Part shown: piece by piece, positions 1-8,466 of the stretch
How the letters are laid out: each line of letters opens with the position of its first letter
How positions within the stretch are numbered: position 1 is the first letter of the stretch
Assembly (NCBI GenBank): GCA_002256145.1
Contig: NKIP01000014.1
Coordinates: forward strand, 1 to 64,000
Reading direction: 5' to 3'
Length of the DNA stretch: 64,000 nt
From: Comamonadaceae bacterium PBBC1
GTDB lineage: Bacteria > Pseudomonadota > Gammaproteobacteria > Burkholderiales > Burkholderiaceae_C
Position numbers and translations under genes: made by a program
The notes under the pieces: model-generated
Told to the model about the DNA's origin: nothing
Database searches by the model: none
Seen by the model: the letters and a program-made list of their open reading frames with translations, nothing else

Positions 1-798
1 CCTGCGCGCTCCTTGGTCGGTCCTGTGCCTTGCGCTGGTTCGGTGACGCCACCCCCACCACCACCCACCAGCAATTCCATCTTGGGCACCGCTGGGGCAG
101 ACACCCTGAACGGCACGCCGCAAGCAGACCTGATCGAAGGCCTGGCGGGCAACGACACCCTGACCGGTGGCGACGGCAACGACACCCTCATTGGTGGTGC
201 GGGCAATGACCGCTTTTCGGGGGGGGCCGGCATTGACACAGTGAGCTTTTTGGGCACCACAGCGGCCGTCACTTTCAGTTTGGCAAGCACCGCCAACCAA
301 AACACCCGAGGCTCGGGCACCGACGCCTTGCTGGCAGGCCATGCCATTGAAAACCTGACGGGCGGCAGCGCCGCAGACACCTTGACCGGAGACACCCTTG
401 CCAACGTGATCGATGGCGCGGCTGGCAACGACACGCTCAACGGCGGTCTGGGCAACGACACCTTGATCGGTGGGGCGGGCAAAGACTTTTTTGTCTTCAA
501 CAGCCGACTCGGTGCAGCCAACGTTGACACCATCGAGGCTTACAACGTGGCCGACGACACCATGCGCCTGGAGAACACCGGCATCTTCACCACCCTGACA
601 CGCACCGGCACCTTGGCGGCCACGGCCTTCACATCAGGCACCGCGGCCAGCAGCACGGCACACCGCATCATTTACAACGCCAGTACCGGTGCCTTGCTGT
701 ACGACGCCGACGGCACAGGTGCTGCGGTGGCCGTGCAATTTGCCACCTTGCAAGGCGTGACCGGCACCCTCGGGAATACCGATTTTGTGGTGATTTAG
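1..798 (+). CDS. RTX calcium-binding repeat protein, C-terminal part (5' end outside window)
   Basis: The reading frame is open from base 1, so the gene starts upstream. The only nearby start would be a TTG at 13, which would leave a product with no leading domain. The visible ~265 residues begin with a proline run and then carry nonapeptide RTX repeats (GGxGxDxLx type) in two blocks. They end in a C-terminal segment finishing NTDFVVI. This tail closely resembles the end of the large RTX protein encoded at 19342-24570 (NNDFVVI), so both are probably secreted by the same type I system through an uncleaved C-terminal signal. RTX repeats fold on calcium outside the cell. The function of the missing N-terminal part is unknown. 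Confidence 0.85.
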   Translation, partial: PARSLVGPVPCAGSVTPPPPPPTSNSILGTAGADTLNGTPQADLIEGLAGNDTLTGGDGNDTLIGGAGNDRFSGGAGIDTVSFLGTTAAVTFSLASTANQNTRGSGTDALLAGHAIENLTGGSAADTLTGDTLANVIDGAAGNDTLNGGLGNDTLIGGAGKDFFVFNSRLGAANVDTIEAYNVADDTMRLENTGIFTTLTRTGTLAATAFTSGTAASSTAHRIIYNASTGALLYDADGTGAAVAVQFATLQGVTGTLGNTDFVVI

Positions 799-871
799 AA
801 GGTTTGAAAGCTTCGGTCGATTTGTGGTGTTGATGCAACAAAAATACTGTCAAAAAGTAAAAATTCTTTAA

Positions 872-887
872 AAGCAAGCACTTGCTT
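872..887. repeat. Perfect inverted repeat upstream of flp
   Basis: AAGCAAG, a 2-base CA spacer and CTTGCTT form a perfect 7-bp inverted repeat in the 169-bp gap between the RTX gene and flp, about 80 bp before the flp start. It has no following T-run, so it does not look like an intrinsic terminator. It could be an operator for the tad operon. I could not place a convincing -35/-10 pair beside it. Confidence 0.3.
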
Positions 888-967
888 GACGTCTTTGATG
901 AATTAAATGAGAATTTGATAGCGTTGACGAATTTGTTGTTTTCGCATCCACCACGAAAGGAATCCAG

Positions 968-1177
968 ATGAAAACTTTGAGTCTTTTGAGCACGCGCATG
1001 TATTGCGCTGTTGCGGCCAGGCGCCAAAAGGGGGCCACCATGGTTGAGTATGTCTTGTTGGCGGCATTGATTGGTGTAGCTGTTGCTGTAATTCTTAATA
1101 CTTTAGGTGTTGAGATGGACGCCAGATTTGACTTTATTTGTGAGAAAGTTAAAGGTACAGCCTGCGCTGGTGCTTAA
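968..1177 (+). CDS. flp: Flp-family type IVb major pilin
   Basis: This small prepilin (69 aa) is the likely major subunit of the Tad (tight adherence) pilus. Residues 20-28 read QKGATMVEY. Prepilin peptidase should cut after Gly22, leaving Glu at mature position 5 followed by Tyr, the hallmark of Flp pilins. A hydrophobic helix follows (VLLAALIGVAVAVIL), and the mature protein is only about 47 aa, normal for the family. A good Shine-Dalgarno sequence (AAAGGA at 956-961) lies 6-7 bp before the ATG. It is the first gene of the tad cluster. The region around it is visibly more AT-rich than cpaC downstream. Confidence 0.93.
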   Translation: MKTLSLLSTRMYCAVAARRQKGATMVEYVLLAALIGVAVAVILNTLGVEMDARFDFICEKVKGTACAGA

Positions 1178-1190
1178 TTTTTTTCGAAAA

Positions 1191-2018
1191 GTGAAAAGTC
1201 TTTTTGTAACATCAATTGCCCTTTTTTTTGGGGCAATTGGTACATATTTTGTCGCTCAATACTTGGGATTGGTGGGCATTTCAAACACTCAATCTGAAAT
1301 TAAACTGGTTGTTGCTTCCTCATCCATCAATCCAGGTGAATTGATTCAATCTACACAAGTTAGATTAGTTTCTTGGCCGACACTTGCAGTTCCAAAAAGT
1401 TCTTTTACAGATCTTTCGCTTGTGACCGGGCGAATTGCCAAACAAACGATACATGTTGGTGAGGTGCTTCTTGAGCCTAAATTAGCATCTATAGATGCCA
1501 AGGGTGGCCTTTCCTCAACCATCGAAACTGGTAAACGTGCAATTTCTGTAAGGGTTAACGATGTTGTGGGGGTTGCTGGTTTTGCCTTGCCAGGTAGCTA
1601 CGTCGATGTTTTGGTCAGTGCTAAGGATGCTGCAAGCGCTGCTTTTTCAACCACAGTATTAAACCGGGTCAAGGTTCTGGCCGTTGCGCAGGAAACTCAG
1701 ACAGACCAAATGAAACCCAAGGTGGTCAATGCCGTGACCTTGGAGTTGACACCGCCCGAAGCAGAAAAGTTGGACTTGGCGCGTAGCATTGGCACTTTGT
1801 CTTTGGTTCTGCGCAATGAAAACGACACCACCGATGTGAACTCAGCGGGCACCCGTTTGAACGACATTTTGCGTTCTGGCAAACCCGCGCCTGCACCAGC
1901 CGCAGCAAAAGTCAATACCGGTCCGCCTGCGGCTCCACGACCAGCCCGCCCCCCCTCTAATGAAATTGACACCGTGACCTCGATTCGCGGCATCGCCAAG
2001 CGCGAGGAGCAACCCTGA
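1191..2018 (+). CDS. cpaB: Flp pilus assembly protein CpaB/RcpC
   Basis: CpaB is a periplasmic, inner-membrane-anchored partner of the secretin in Tad pilus systems. The product starts with a membrane segment (SLFVTSIALFFGAIGTYFVA). A SAF-like region follows (VVASSSINPGELIQSTQV) and then the CpaB core (KRAISVRVNDVVGVAGFALPGSYVDVLV), ending in a Pro/Ala-rich tail. The frame is open from 1107, but that would overlap most of flp. GTG at 1191 or GTG at 1170 gives a normal N-terminal anchor, and I chose 1191; neither has a strong ribosome site. The 5' half is AT-rich like flp, and the 3' half (from about 1700) is GC-rich like cpaC. The stop overlaps the cpaC ATG by one base. Confidence 0.88.
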   Translation: MKSLFVTSIALFFGAIGTYFVAQYLGLVGISNTQSEIKLVVASSSINPGELIQSTQVRLVSWPTLAVPKSSFTDLSLVTGRIAKQTIHVGEVLLEPKLASIDAKGGLSSTIETGKRAISVRVNDVVGVAGFALPGSYVDVLVSAKDAASAAFSTTVLNRVKVLAVAQETQTDQMKPKVVNAVTLELTPPEAEKLDLARSIGTLSLVLRNENDTTDVNSAGTRLNDILRSGKPAPAPAAAKVNTGPPAAPRPARPPSNEIDTVTSIRGIAKREEQP

Positions 2019-3679
2019 TGCCGACCTTGGCCCCGTTTTTTTCTGGCCACCGCCCTTGGGTCGTGGCCTGTTTGCTTTGGTCTTGTTCTCAAGGTGCTTG
2101 GGCCTTGGAAACCCGTGAGACCCTGATGGTCAAACCGGCCTCTGAAGCTTCCAGCAAGTCCGAGTCCAAAGCCCAGCCCAAGCGAGCCAAAACGCCAACG
2201 CCCGCCGAGTCCAAAGCGGTTGCCAAAAAGTCGTCACGCACAGCCCCAGCTCTGGCGCAGCCGCTGGTGGTCAAATCGGTCTTGCCCGCCAACCGTTTGC
2301 CCGTGGTCCTCGACATCGCGGCCGGGCGGGCCCATGTTTTGGTGCTGCCTTTTGCCGCCAGCCGTGTGGCCGTGGGCAACCCGCAGGTGGCCGACTTCAC
2401 GCTGGTCAAAAACAACGAGCTCTACATCTTGGGCAAAAGCGTTGGGGCCACCAACCTGATTTTGTGGGACAAATCTGGCGAATCACGCACCGTCAACCTC
2501 ACGGTGGGTGTGAACCTGGGCGTATTTGCCGATGTGCTCAGCCGTGTGCTGCCCAATGAAAAAGACATCAAGCTCACCAGCGCATCGGGCTCCATTGTGC
2601 TCAGCGGCATGGTGTCTGACGCCATTGCAGCCGACTCGGTGGTCAACCTGGCCCAAGCCTTTTTGCAACAGCTGCAGCCGGGCAGCGGCTTTGGCGGGCA
2701 AGCCTCGGCACTGTCCAGCAACCCTCAGGCGGGCAGCAACAATGGCTCATCGACTACACCCGGCGGCGGAGCCAATACCGCACAGGCCGGAGCACTGGGC
2801 AACTTGTCGGCCAATGCCCAACGCGCCCAAGTCATCAACCTCATGCGCATCCGCGATCCCCAGCAAGTCATGCTGGACGTCAAGATCGCCGAAATCTCCA
2901 AAACCCTGCTCGACAAACTGGGTGTCAAAGGGGTCGAGCGGGGCGACCTCATGCGCTGGAACATCATCTCGAACGTGGTGGGCGGTGCCTCGGACGGCAG
3001 CTTGGGTTTGTTGCTGGGCGGTGGCATCACAGGCAAAGGCACCATGCTCGAAGCCAAGAAAAACGATGGTCTGGTCAAAATCTTGGCGGAACCCACCATC
3101 GTGGCCATGAGCGGTCATGAAGGAAAGTTTTTGGTGGGTGGCAAAGTATTTATCCCAATCACTCAAAGCACTGGCAACTCATCGTCTGTTGCTTTGGACG
3201 AGCGAGAGTTTGGTGTGGGCTTGAAGTTTGTTCCCACCGTGCTCGATGGCGGACGGATCAGCTTGCGGGTGGCCTCTGAAGTGTCTGAGATCTCCAAAGA
3301 ACCTTTGGTACTTTCCGTGGGGTCTACAACCTCCATCTTGCCGGCCATCACCACGCGCAATGTGTCCACCACAGTGCAGCTGCGCGACAGCCAAAGCTTG
3401 GTCATCGGTGGTCTGATGCGCAACAACATCACCGAATCCATCAAGGCCTTTCCCCTTTTGGGTGAGATCCCGATTTTGGGGGCATTATTTCGCAGCACCG
3501 AATTCAACTCCGAGCTGACCGAGCTGATCGTGGTGGTGAGCCCCCGTTTGGTCAGCGCGACTGATAAGCCTCCTGCCCTGCCAACCGACAACTTCACACC
3601 ACCTTCGCGTGCCCAGTTGTTGCTCGAAGGCAAGATGGAAGGCAGCCCATCTCCAGCCAAATCAGTGCCCAAGAAGTGA
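2018..3679 (+). CDS. cpaC: Tad secretin CpaC/RcpA
   Basis: This is the outer-membrane secretin channel through which the Flp pilus exits (553 aa). A signal peptide ends near the AWA motif about 30 residues in, followed by a Lys/Ala/Pro-rich linker. Next come an N0-like domain (PVVLDIAAGRAHVLVLP, then VAVGNPQVADF), a BON-like segment (IVLSGMVSDAIAADSVVNLAQAF), a Gly/Ser/Asn-rich linker, and the secretin domain. The secretin signatures seen are LAEPTIVAMSGHEGKFLVGG, a VPTVLDGGRISLRV strand and GGLMRNNITES. The PLLGEIPILGALFRS gate motif is near the C-terminus. It begins inside the cpaB stop codon, so translation is probably coupled. Confidence 0.95.
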   Translation: MPTLAPFFSGHRPWVVACLLWSCSQGAWALETRETLMVKPASEASSKSESKAQPKRAKTPTPAESKAVAKKSSRTAPALAQPLVVKSVLPANRLPVVLDIAAGRAHVLVLPFAASRVAVGNPQVADFTLVKNNELYILGKSVGATNLILWDKSGESRTVNLTVGVNLGVFADVLSRVLPNEKDIKLTSASGSIVLSGMVSDAIAADSVVNLAQAFLQQLQPGSGFGGQASALSSNPQAGSNNGSSTTPGGGANTAQAGALGNLSANAQRAQVINLMRIRDPQQVMLDVKIAEISKTLLDKLGVKGVERGDLMRWNIISNVVGGASDGSLGLLLGGGITGKGTMLEAKKNDGLVKILAEPTIVAMSGHEGKFLVGGKVFIPITQSTGNSSSVALDEREFGVGLKFVPTVLDGGRISLRVASEVSEISKEPLVLSVGSTTSILPAITTRNVSTTVQLRDSQSLVIGGLMRNNITESIKAFPLLGEIPILGALFRSTEFNSELTELIVVVSPRLVSATDKPPALPTDNFTPPSRAQLLLEGKMEGSPSPAKSVPKK

Positions 3680-3689
3680 GCCCGTTGCA

Positions 3690-3995
3690 ATGAAAAACAT
3701 TAACCATCAGGTGGGCCAATGCAAAGGTTTTAACCGGCCTTTGAGGCCCATGCAATGGCTGGCTGTTGTGGCCACTGTTGTGCTGCAAGCGTGTGCCAGC
3801 ACAACCCCCGCGCTCGATGTGCAGTGGGGTAGAGCCCTGACCGAAGCCAAGGCGGCGCAAAGTTTGCCACCCACCCTCCCTGATGCACTTAACACCCAGC
3901 CCGGGGCAGGCCAGCCCAGCGCCACCGAAAGTCTGCGAGGCTTGGAATCTCACCATAAAGGGTTGCCAGCCCCTGGTTCTATTCAAGTCAAATGA
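3690..3995 (+). CDS. Small predicted lipoprotein of the tad locus
   Basis: This 101-residue product is encoded between the secretin and tadG. I chose the ATG at 3690 because it puts a signal sequence (MQWLAVVATVV) directly before a lipobox-like LQAC. The cysteine would be the lipidated first mature residue, about residue 33. The rest is short, Ala/Pro-rich and has no recognisable domain. Tad loci often carry a small lipoprotein beside the secretin (RcpB or a pilotin-like protein), so a role in secretin assembly is plausible but inferred from position only. Its stop overlaps the next ATG by 4 bp. No TPR-containing TadD is seen here or elsewhere in the cluster. Confidence 0.7.
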   Translation: MKNINHQVGQCKGFNRPLRPMQWLAVVATVVLQACASTTPALDVQWGRALTEAKAAQSLPPTLPDALNTQPGAGQPSATESLRGLESHHKGLPAPGSIQVK

Positions 3996-4900
3996 AGAAA
4001 GTGCCTCGGTCAAGCCAGAGTGGTGTTTTTACAGTTATCACCGCATTTGCATCTGTTTTTTTGGTTTTATTACTGGCATTCGTCGTTGATTTGAGTCGAA
4101 TTTTGGTTATTAAAGGTGAACTTCAAACTATGGCGGATACTTGCGCTTTAGCAGCTGTAGTTGAGTTAAATGGCAAATTGGGTGAAACTACTCGTGGAAC
4201 TTCGGCTGGTAAAAAGGTAGTATCATTTAATAAAAAAAATTTTCAATCAGAATCAATTAGTATTTTTTCATTTACTTTTAGAACTACTAACCCTAAAAGA
4301 GTAACTTGTACCGTTACTTCATCGGATAATAATTTCTTTTTTTTGAATAATTTTGGTTATGATTTTGGGACGATTAATGCTGTTGCCACTGGTGAATTGA
4401 AGCCTACTTTAAAAGCATGTGTTTTACCAATTGCATTAAAAAAACGAAGTGGTAATGCGGATTACGCCGTAAATACTCAATCTGATGAAATAAAAAGTAA
4501 TTTAAGAATTTGGGACTTGAGATATGACAGGTCGGAACCGTTTGATTTCCGATCATTTATTGAAGGTTATGGTTTTTGTGAAATTCAAACAAAATATAGG
4601 GATATATTTGTTGAATTATTACCTAACTCTTATTTGATTGACTCATTAAATATACGGCGAACATCTTCGAATCCAAGTAGATTATTTTTGTCTGTACCTC
4701 TTGTCTCGTCAATGACTCCAATTAATGTAAACTCGGAAAATTCAAAAATTGAAAAGTGGGTCTGCTTAGAGTTGAAATCTACAAACATGGACATTGCTTA
4801 TGTAGGGCTTGTGGGCTTTGGATCACCTTGTATTACCATGGGTTTGACTGGTACAGGTGTTGATGCTGTTGGGCCAATGGCGCCAGTTTTAACAAGATGA
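3992..4900 (+). CDS. tadG: TadG-like minor pilin / Tad-domain protein
   Basis: The 302-residue product has a short positive N-terminus followed by QSGVFTVITAFASVFLVLLLAFVVDLSR, the Tad/TadG N-terminal helix. The segment after it (ILVIKGELQTMADTCALAAVVELNG) matches the conserved part of TadG, which sits in the inner membrane with its body in the periplasm. The C-terminal two thirds are not conserved enough to recognise. The gene is very AT-rich, as are the two after it, in sharp contrast to cpaC before and cpaE after. It starts in a 4-bp overlap with the lipoprotein gene. TadG works with TadE and TadF as pseudopilins or assembly factors. Confidence 0.85.
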   Translation: MKKVPRSSQSGVFTVITAFASVFLVLLLAFVVDLSRILVIKGELQTMADTCALAAVVELNGKLGETTRGTSAGKKVVSFNKKNFQSESISIFSFTFRTTNPKRVTCTVTSSDNNFFFLNNFGYDFGTINAVATGELKPTLKACVLPIALKKRSGNADYAVNTQSDEIKSNLRIWDLRYDRSEPFDFRSFIEGYGFCEIQTKYRDIFVELLPNSYLIDSLNIRRTSSNPSRLFLSVPLVSSMTPINVNSENSKIEKWVCLELKSTNMDIAYVGLVGFGSPCITMGLTGTGVDAVGPMAPVLTR

Positions 4901-4918
4901 TTTTTGATTAAATAAATT

Positions 4919-5362
4919 ATGTTTATAAATAAAAAATCAACTGTAAAAAAACAAAAAGGTGCTGTACTTGTTGAGTTAGTATTTGTGACAATTTTTTTCC
5001 TTGTTCCAATTTTATTTGGCATCCTAGAATTTGGAAGAATTTTTTATTTTTATCAAAAAATTGTCCATCAAGTTCATCAGGCAGCACGTTACCTCTCGAT
5101 GCAAGCACCAGGTATTAATTATAATAAAGCGAAATGTTTATTAATGGTAGGTGAGCTTGTTGAGAACTGTGATGGCTCTGTGTCTTCTATTTCTGGGATT
5201 GCTATCAATAATATTAAAATATTGAGTAATCAAGGGATTGATGCGAATTTTGTCACTGTGTCTGTAGAAGAGTATAGCTATAATTTCTTGTTTTTTCATT
5301 TTCTGAAATTGGATTCAATTAAATTCAATAAAATCAGTGCAACATATAGGGTTAATAATTAA
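4919..5362 (+). CDS. tadE: TadE-like pseudopilin
   Basis: The product (147 aa) has the TadE signature: KKQKGAVLVELVFVTIFFLVPILFGILEFGR. Gly is followed by A-V-L-V-E, so a prepilin-peptidase site with Glu at +5 is present, then a hydrophobic helix and the EFGR motif. TadE and TadF are processed by the same peptidase as Flp and act as minor subunits of the pilus assembly machine. Base composition is very AT-rich. The gene starts 18 bp after tadG and ends 3 bp before the next reading frame, so it belongs to the same operon. Confidence 0.88.
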   Translation: MFINKKSTVKKQKGAVLVELVFVTIFFLVPILFGILEFGRIFYFYQKIVHQVHQAARYLSMQAPGINYNKAKCLLMVGELVENCDGSVSSISGIAINNIKILSNQGIDANFVTVSVEEYSYNFLFFHFLKLDSIKFNKISATYRVNN

Positions 5363-5365
5363 TTC

Positions 5366-5857
5366 ATGATTAAACGAACCCAATTTGGTGTGGCATTAAT
5401 AGAGTTTACGCTTGGTTTGGGTATATTCTTTGTGTTCCTTTTTGCAATTATTGAATTTGGTAGAACAATGTTATTGTGGAACATTTCTGCAGATGTAACT
5501 AATAGAGTCGCACGAATTGTGAGTGTATGTTATGGACAAGACCAAACTAATAATGATTTTAAAGATTGGTTAAAGGAGGAAATGGTTGGGGCTATGACAT
5601 TTACTGGCCAAGCAATGTATTATGATGTTGATTCGATCAAGGGTGAGTATTTGGGAAATAGCACAAGTTGGTTGAGTTATGAATATTTTCCAATAGGATG
5701 TACTCAAGATAATTGTGAATATGTAAAAGTTGAATTATCAAGCATTAAAATTAAAATTAATTTATTATTATTTAATTATGAAATTGATTTACCTAGAAAT
5801 AAAATGACTGTTATTCGCGAAATGATGATTAATTCAACAACTTGTCCTTACAGGTAG
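5366..5857 (+). CDS. tadF: TadF/TadE-like pseudopilin
   Basis: The 163-aa product has an N-terminal FGVALIEFTLGLGIFFVFLFAIIEFGR, again the pseudopilin pattern (G-V-A-L-I-E with Glu at +5, then EFGR). The remainder is a short periplasmic domain with paired cysteines (SVCYGQD; GCTQDNCEY) that may form disulphides. The C-terminal sequence is poorly conserved, as is usual for TadF. This is the last gene of the AT-rich block; the composition changes abruptly within the ~10 bp before cpaE. Confidence 0.82.
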   Translation: MIKRTQFGVALIEFTLGLGIFFVFLFAIIEFGRTMLLWNISADVTNRVARIVSVCYGQDQTNNDFKDWLKEEMVGAMTFTGQAMYYDVDSIKGEYLGNSTSWLSYEYFPIGCTQDNCEYVKVELSSIKIKINLLLFNYEIDLPRNKMTVIREMMINSTTCPYR

Positions 5858-5866
5858 TGATTTCCC

Positions 5867-7021
5867 ATGAACATCTTCCTCTACGCCCCGCCCAACTGGC
5901 CCATGCCCACTGGCTTTGTGCCGCACAAAAACGACCGTGTCACCGTGGTACACGGCCATTTGGCCGACCTGCTCGACACGGTGTTGTTTCGCCAACCCGA
6001 ATTGCTGCTGGTGGCCGGTTTTGACGACGCGCCTGCCTTGCTGCTGCAACTCGAAAGGGTTTGCCAGCAAATGGGGCAAACGGCGGTGTTGCCGGTTTTT
6101 GCCCAGCCCGAACCCGCGTTTTTGCTGCGCCTCATGCAAATGGGGGTGCGCGAAGTGTTGCCGCCAGACGCAGCGCTGTGGCACGAAGCCTTGGCCCGCG
6201 TGCGCGATCGCCTGCACAGCCCCAGCCCGGGCACCCCGGTGCAGCGGGCCTCGCTCAAAGTCGGTTTTTTGTCGGCCAAAGGCGGCGACGGCAGCACCAC
6301 TTTGGCGGTCAACATGGCGGCGGCTTTGGCCAAAGACACGGCCGCCAAAGTCTTGCTGCTCGACTTGTCTTTGCCTTTTGGCGATGCCGACGTTTACCTC
6401 ACCCGCAAACCGGTCGAGCACGATTTGGCCGACTTTTGCAACGAGGTCAACCGCTTGGACGAGGCCTTGCTGGCCTCCATGGTCACGCCCATTGCCGACA
6501 ATTTTCACTTCATTGCCTCGCCCGCTTCGTTCGAAAAAATCATGGGCATCGAGCCCGCGCAGGTGGAGCAGTTGCTGGCCTTTGTGTCGCCGCTCTACAG
6601 CTTCATCTTGATCGACCTGGGCAGCAACATCGGTCCGGTGGGCTTGCGCATGTGGGAGCAACTCGACCAAGCCGTGGTGCTTTCGTCCGTCTCCATGCCG
6701 TCTTTGCGCCGCCTGAACCAAATCAAGCAGTTGTGGGAAAGCTTGGGCCTGAGCGCGGCCAAACTCAACTTTGCCATGAACCGCGTGTTGGGCAAGTCCG
6801 ACCTGGAGCTGACCGAGTTCCAGCGCATTTACCCCCAAAAACCCCTGCACCTCTTGCCAGCCGATGTGCCGGGCATGAAAGCCTCGGTGGTCCAGGGCAC
6901 ACCCTTGGTCAGCCTGCAGCCACGCAGCGACTACACCCGTGCCGTGGCGGCCTGGGCCGCCGATTGGTCGGGTCAACCCATGAAAGACAAGTCGATATGG
7001 CAACGCTTAAGGAAAAAATAA
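5867..7021 (+). CDS. cpaE: Pilus assembly ATPase CpaE/TadZ
   Basis: TadZ/CpaE is a ParA/MinD-family protein that places the Tad machine at the cell pole (384 aa). The N-terminal ~120 residues form a receiver-like atypical domain. The ATPase domain begins near residue 130 with GFLSAKGGDGSTTLAVNMAA, a deviant Walker A in which KGGDGSTT replaces the usual KGGVGKTT. The signature lysine is kept, but the canonical GKT lysine position is Ser, as in several TadZ proteins. LLLDLSLPFGDADVYL supplies the Walker A' aspartate, and FILIDLGSNIGP is the Walker B-like strand. GC-rich. It overlaps the start of cpaF by 25 bp. Confidence 0.92.
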   Translation: MNIFLYAPPNWPMPTGFVPHKNDRVTVVHGHLADLLDTVLFRQPELLLVAGFDDAPALLLQLERVCQQMGQTAVLPVFAQPEPAFLLRLMQMGVREVLPPDAALWHEALARVRDRLHSPSPGTPVQRASLKVGFLSAKGGDGSTTLAVNMAAALAKDTAAKVLLLDLSLPFGDADVYLTRKPVEHDLADFCNEVNRLDEALLASMVTPIADNFHFIASPASFEKIMGIEPAQVEQLLAFVSPLYSFILIDLGSNIGPVGLRMWEQLDQAVVLSSVSMPSLRRLNQIKQLWESLGLSAAKLNFAMNRVLGKSDLELTEFQRIYPQKPLHLLPADVPGMKASVVQGTPLVSLQPRSDYTRAVAAWAADWSGQPMKDKSIWQRLRKK

Positions 7022-8466
7022 GCGCCTGGAGCTACGGCAACGGGTCCAGCGCCACAGCCTCTGCAGCAGCCCCGCCCGTGGGTGTGGCCCAGGCTCAAAG
7101 CATGCCGCCAGCTGCCTTGGCCGCTGCGGCCAGCGCCCCTGCTGCTGTGGCTGGTTCGGCGGGTGTGACCATGCCCGCAGCCCCGGCGGTGTCGGGCACT
7201 TATTACGCCCTTAAAACCCGGCTGCACCAGTCCCTGATTGCCAAGATTGACCTGGCCGCGGCCGAAGCCATGCAGCCCGACCAACTGCGCTCGCAACTGC
7301 GCGACGTGTTGTTGGGCCTGATCGACGAAGAAGCCATTCCCATGAACGAGCAAGAACGCCGTTCATTGGTGGCCGATTTGCAAAACGAGGTGCTGGGCCT
7401 GGGGCCGCTGGAGCCTTTGCTGGCCGACCCCGACATTTCAGAAATCATGGTCAACGGTTTTGACACCGTGTTTGTGGAAAAGCGTGGCCGCATCGAACGC
7501 GTGAACATCCGTTTCAACGACGACACGCATTTGCTCAAAATCATCGACAAGATCGTCTCGCGTGTGGGCCGCCGCGTCGACGAGTCCAGCCCCATGGTCG
7601 ATGCGCGGCTGCCCGACGGCTCGCGCGTGAACGCCATCATCTCGCCCGTGGCGCTTGATGGCCCGGCTGTGTCGATTCGCCGCTTTGCCGTCAAGCCGCT
7701 CAAAATGGCCGACTTGGTCGAGCGGCGCACCTTGACGCACGGCATGGCCGAACTGCTGGCGGGCATGGTCAAGGCCAAAACCAATATTTTGATTTCGGGC
7801 GGCACCGGCTCGGGCAAGACCACCTTGCTCAACATTTTGTCGAGCTACATCCCCGAGCACGAACGCATCATCACCATCGAAGACACGGCCGAATTGCAAA
7901 TGCAGCAAAGCCATGTGGTGCGTCTGGAAACACGCCCGGCCAACTCCGAAGGGCGGGGCGAGATTTCGATGCGTTCGCTGGTCAAAAACAGCCTGCGCAT
8001 GCGGCCCGACCGCATTGTGCTGGGCGAGGTGCGCGGCGGCGAGGTGATTGACATGCTGCAAGCCATGAACACCGGGCACGACGGATCGCTGACCACCGTG
8101 CACGCCAACACGCCGCGAGACGCATTGGGTCGGCTGGAAAACCTGGTGGGCATGGGCGGCGTGAGCTTGCCGGTCAAACCCTTGCGCCAGCAAATCGCCT
8201 CGGCCATCAACGTCATCGTGCAGGCCACCCGCCTGAGCGATGGCAGCCGCAAAATCACCAGCATCCACGAAGTCACTGGCATGGAAGGCGAGGTGATTTC
8301 GACCCAGGAGATCTTCCACTTCGAGCGCTCGGGCGTGGGGGCCGATGGTGCGGTGCTGGGCCGCTTCAAGCCCACAGGCATTCGCCCCTTGCTGGCCGAA
8401 CGCCTCAAGATCAGTGGCGTGAATTTGGCCGAAGAATTGTTCAACCCCCTGGTGTTTAACGAATGA
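6997..8466 (+). CDS. cpaF: Tad pilus secretion ATPase CpaF/TadA
   Basis: This is the hexameric PulE/VirB11-type ATPase that powers Flp pilus assembly. The frame is open far upstream, but the ATG at 6997 (MATLKEKISAW) gives a 489-aa product of normal length. An Ala-rich N-terminal stretch comes first, then the VirB11-like N-domain (SEIMVNGFDTVFVEKRGRIE). Walker A is ISGGTGSGKTTLLN near residue 267, the Asp box is TIEDTAELQM, Walker B is DRIVLGEVRGGE, and the His box is GHDGSLTTVHANTPRDAL. The start lies inside cpaE and the stop overlaps the tadB ATG by 4 bp, so the operon is tightly coupled. Confidence 0.95.
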   Translation: MATLKEKISAWSYGNGSSATASAAAPPVGVAQAQSMPPAALAAAASAPAAVAGSAGVTMPAAPAVSGTYYALKTRLHQSLIAKIDLAAAEAMQPDQLRSQLRDVLLGLIDEEAIPMNEQERRSLVADLQNEVLGLGPLEPLLADPDISEIMVNGFDTVFVEKRGRIERVNIRFNDDTHLLKIIDKIVSRVGRRVDESSPMVDARLPDGSRVNAIISPVALDGPAVSIRRFAVKPLKMADLVERRTLTHGMAELLAGMVKAKTNILISGGTGSGKTTLLNILSSYIPEHERIITIEDTAELQMQQSHVVRLETRPANSEGRGEISMRSLVKNSLRMRPDRIVLGEVRGGEVIDMLQAMNTGHDGSLTTVHANTPRDALGRLENLVGMGGVSLPVKPLRQQIASAINVIVQATRLSDGSRKITSIHEVTGMEGEVISTQEIFHFERSGVGADGAVLGRFKPTGIRPLLAERLKISGVNLAEELFNPLVFNE

